From contig JAMPIQ010000001.1 of NCBI GenBank assembly GCA_024699855.1, positions 16,182,001-16,246,000 on the forward strand: a DNA stretch of 64,000 nt, in the 5' to 3' direction. Below the pieces are notes generated by a model that searched no databases, had not been told where the DNA came from, and saw only the letters and a program-made list of their open reading frames with translations. Numbering within the stretch: position 1 is the first letter of the stretch; each line of letters opens with the position of its first letter. Both the position numbers and the translations under genes were made by a program. This document shows positions 61,840 through 64,000 of this stretch, piece after piece. Source of the stretch: Aphelenchoides besseyi. Lineage: Eukaryota; Nematoda; Chromadorea; Rhabditida; Aphelenchoididae.

Positions 61840-63743
61840 TTACAAACATTTCAAATTACGCTGTCTGACAATGTTTATCAATTGGTCAAACGTTTTCTCG
61901 GAGAAGACATCGGCCGAATTGCTGACAATCGAATCCAAAGTCATTCCATTCAATGGCACACCATCAGGTCGGACATCCTAAAAGACCAATGGGTTTAGTT
62001 CGCAGAAACTTCAACTTACGGTCACTCCAACGGTCAGAATTCGAAAGCCGGCGGCACGAGCGGCTGCTCCTTCTTGTGCTGGATCGCTTCCTTTGTTGTT
62101 CCAACCATCTAAAAACTGAGGTTTACGACTGTAGATCAATAGTACTAACCAGTAAAGACAACCATAATCTTGTTGGCCAAATTCGGTCGAGCCCCATGTT
62201 GAGGACCCGCTTGTTTTACTGCTTCTTTGATTCCTTCGCCTGAAAAACAATGATCACTTGTTGTGTCATTTACTCAAACATACCGACAGCTGTGAGACCT
62301 CCGATGTACTGAAGCTGTTGAATCTCACGGACCACATCATCGGCGTTGTCGAAACGATTCAAATCGAACTTTGTGTGGGTTTTCCCGACACTACTGAACG
62401 TGACCAACGCGACGCGTGTGTGTCGTGGACTCACGTATAACTGTCGAACCAAACGCTCGGCCATGGCCATATAGTCGCGATAAACTGGCGATGTTGTGGT
62501 GGAGAAGTCCAAAACCAGAACTAAATCTTGTTCACAGCCCGTAAATGGATTCGTCGTGGTCTGGAATTCAAATTCGCTATTTCATTCGATTCCCTCAAAT
62601 CCGCTAATTGACACGCACTTCTTTTCACTTGCGAAATAATTGGAAATTAGAAGCGTGAGTGTCAATTAAAGAATTTGAGTTTTCGCAATTTACCGTAGTG
62701 GTCGTGGTCTGAAATTTTTGAGTTTACTTCCACAAAACCTTTTGGAGTCTTTGTTTGAATTATCGTTAACTAAACTTACAGTGGTTGTTGTTGTTGTAGT
62801 ACTAAAATCGAAATATTAATAAGCTAATCAAATCAACCTTGACTTTATCTACTAGTAAACTCACCTTGTTGTCGTTGTTCTACATTTTTCTTGGGCTTCT
62901 CGAAGCAAACGTTTCGTAATATCCGTTGCCAATTGACGTCCACTTTGCATGACAACGTGATTGATATGTCCGGCAATCTCCAACAGTTCTTTTCTGCAAC
63001 TCAATCAGTTCATTTCGTTAACTACGATTTCAATTCACCGATCAACCATCTTTGGGTCTCCAGTTGCCGCAGCGAACATCCAAGTCTGTGGAATCGCTTG
63101 AAGTCGTTTGGCTGGTGCCGATGGATCGATTTGCGAGCGACCGTCGGTGACGACCATAATCAACGTTGGAATGCTCTTGCTAGAATTTTCAAGTTAAAGA
63201 TCAAAAATGAAGGACGTACTTCCTTGTTTCCATCAACTCTTCGGCAACTTCCAACGCTTTTTTCGTATTCGTAGTTCCACCAATAGTTCTCAGGTTTCGA
63301 ACGACTTGAGCGAATTGCTCGTTGTTACGCGCGAAATTCCATTTGAAGACTTCTCGCTGATAATGAGTTCCGGAGTAGACGATCATAGAAACCTGCAAAT
63401 CTTTTGCGGTGATGAGTTTCGATGAGTTTCATACACTGTGAGCTGTTGGTCCGATATTCAGTTCCTGAGAGACGTCAACAACAAAGTCACGACTACGATT
63501 AAAACCACCTGGATTCAAATTTTGAACGAATTCGAGTGTTTCAAACTAACCGAGTACCGAATCGGAACGATCCAAAATGACCATAACATTAAGATAACAA
63601 CTCACGGGGAAAATATCGGAACCATGTTGCGACAGAACGGCGGGAGCAAAGCCAACAATCAGAAACTATAACCAAGTTATGGGTATGAATGAAGACAAGA
63701 AACTTACGGCACAGATGAGCAGATACCTTGCTGAAAGCCCCAT
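61840..63743 (-). CDS. Secreted tandem von Willebrand factor A-domain protein
   Basis: The ATG at 63743 opens MGLSARYLLICA, a signal peptide split by an intron. vWA domain 1 contains VMVILDRSDSV (MIDAS DxSxS intact), VSMIVYSGTHYQREVFKWNF, LRTIGGTTNTKKALEVAEEL and LIMVVTDGRS. A Cys and a Thr-only linker, encoded partly by 22-nt and 15-nt micro-exons (62780-62801 and 62694-62708), lead to NPFTGCEQDLVLVLDFSTTT. That begins vWA domain 2, with RVALVTFSSVG, LQYIGGLTAVG, KIMVVFTDGWNNKGSDPAQE and ILTVGVT. Its MIDAS is DFSTT, a conservative Ser-to-Thr variant. After the last intron it reads DVRPDGVPLNGMTLDSIVSN and ends NLKCL, TAA at 61840. The likely role is extracellular, in adhesion or matrix. Confidence 0.87.
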
Positions 63744-64000
63744 TACGAAAGAAAAGTCGTGGATCTGGAACAGAGAAAATTTCTCAAGTTAAAAACGAAA
63801 GTCACGGAATGTTACTTTTGATCGAACCGACGTAACTGAACGGTTTAACTCGGCTGTTTACTTCGAAAAACCGTTGGCCCTGTGGTTATGATTGCGGGTG
63901 TTCTCAATTACACCACTCGATGGAGGCCAACTGGTAACCCGGGAGTGTTGGTTTCTCGTTTTGCGTCAATTAACCCGCCCAATTTCATCGATGAAAGTTT
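63744..64000. other. Upstream sequence of the vWA gene to window end
   Basis: 257 bases with no recognised feature. Confidence 0.4.

Overview
This window comes from a nematode nuclear genome. Introns are mostly 40-75 nt with GTAAGT-type donors and TTTCAG/TTTTAG acceptors. Protein-coding evidence includes HNF4-type nuclear receptor, nematode serpentine chemoreceptor, ShK-domain and LIM/CRIP genes. The strongest non-coding evidence is a spliced-leader RNA gene at 44413-44517 whose leader differs from the canonical nematode SL1 at two positions. It is not Caenorhabditis; the species cannot be named from the sequence alone.

Layout. 0-10 kb: two CSL/LAG-1 (Notch effector) paralogues on the minus strand flank an EFA6-type Arf exchange factor on the plus strand, with a tract of near-identical exon-intron-exon sequence shared by the paralogues. 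11-20 kb: SGF29 (SAGA subunit), then a gene-poor stretch with a 198-bp duplicate of the SGF29 3' end, a MITE-like element, a possible solo LTR and one or two small candidate genes. 20-32 kb: a nuclear receptor, a tiny candidate secreted peptide, a neuropeptide-Y-like GPCR and Rab geranylgeranyltransferase alpha. 32-38 kb: a debris zone with a 5S rRNA gene, a chemoreceptor exon relic, a broken ubiquitin gene, a mariner transposase interrupted by a tRNA-derived SINE, and a three-ShK-domain gene whose intron carries another transposase relic. 38-45 kb: a pepsin-like protein lacking both catalytic Asp motifs, a chemoreceptor, a membrane-anchored carboxylesterase-like gene, the SL RNA gene and a CRIP-type LIM gene.

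45-64 kb: closely spaced housekeeping genes. Mitochondrial ferredoxin and dynamitin run in tandem on the minus strand, and RPL29 and THOC7 in tandem on the plus strand; both pairs have the compact spacing expected of trans-spliced operons. Between them lie a broken MSP/VAP-like gene, an 1.8-kb Tc1/mariner-superfamily transposon with ~165-bp inverted repeats, a UDP-glycosyltransferase relic, an unrecognised repetitive protein and NOL10. The window ends with a SNX9-family sorting nexin, an unrecognised protein with an Asn-Cys motif and a secreted tandem vWA protein whose Thr-rich linker is encoded by micro-exons.

Functionally the genes are mostly unrelated neighbours. The coherent theme is RNA processing: an SL RNA gene with trans-splicing acceptors and operon-like pairs in the same window. 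Exon structures were read by eye from splice motifs and frame; most boundaries are supported by unbroken phase and family similarity but not by transcripts.
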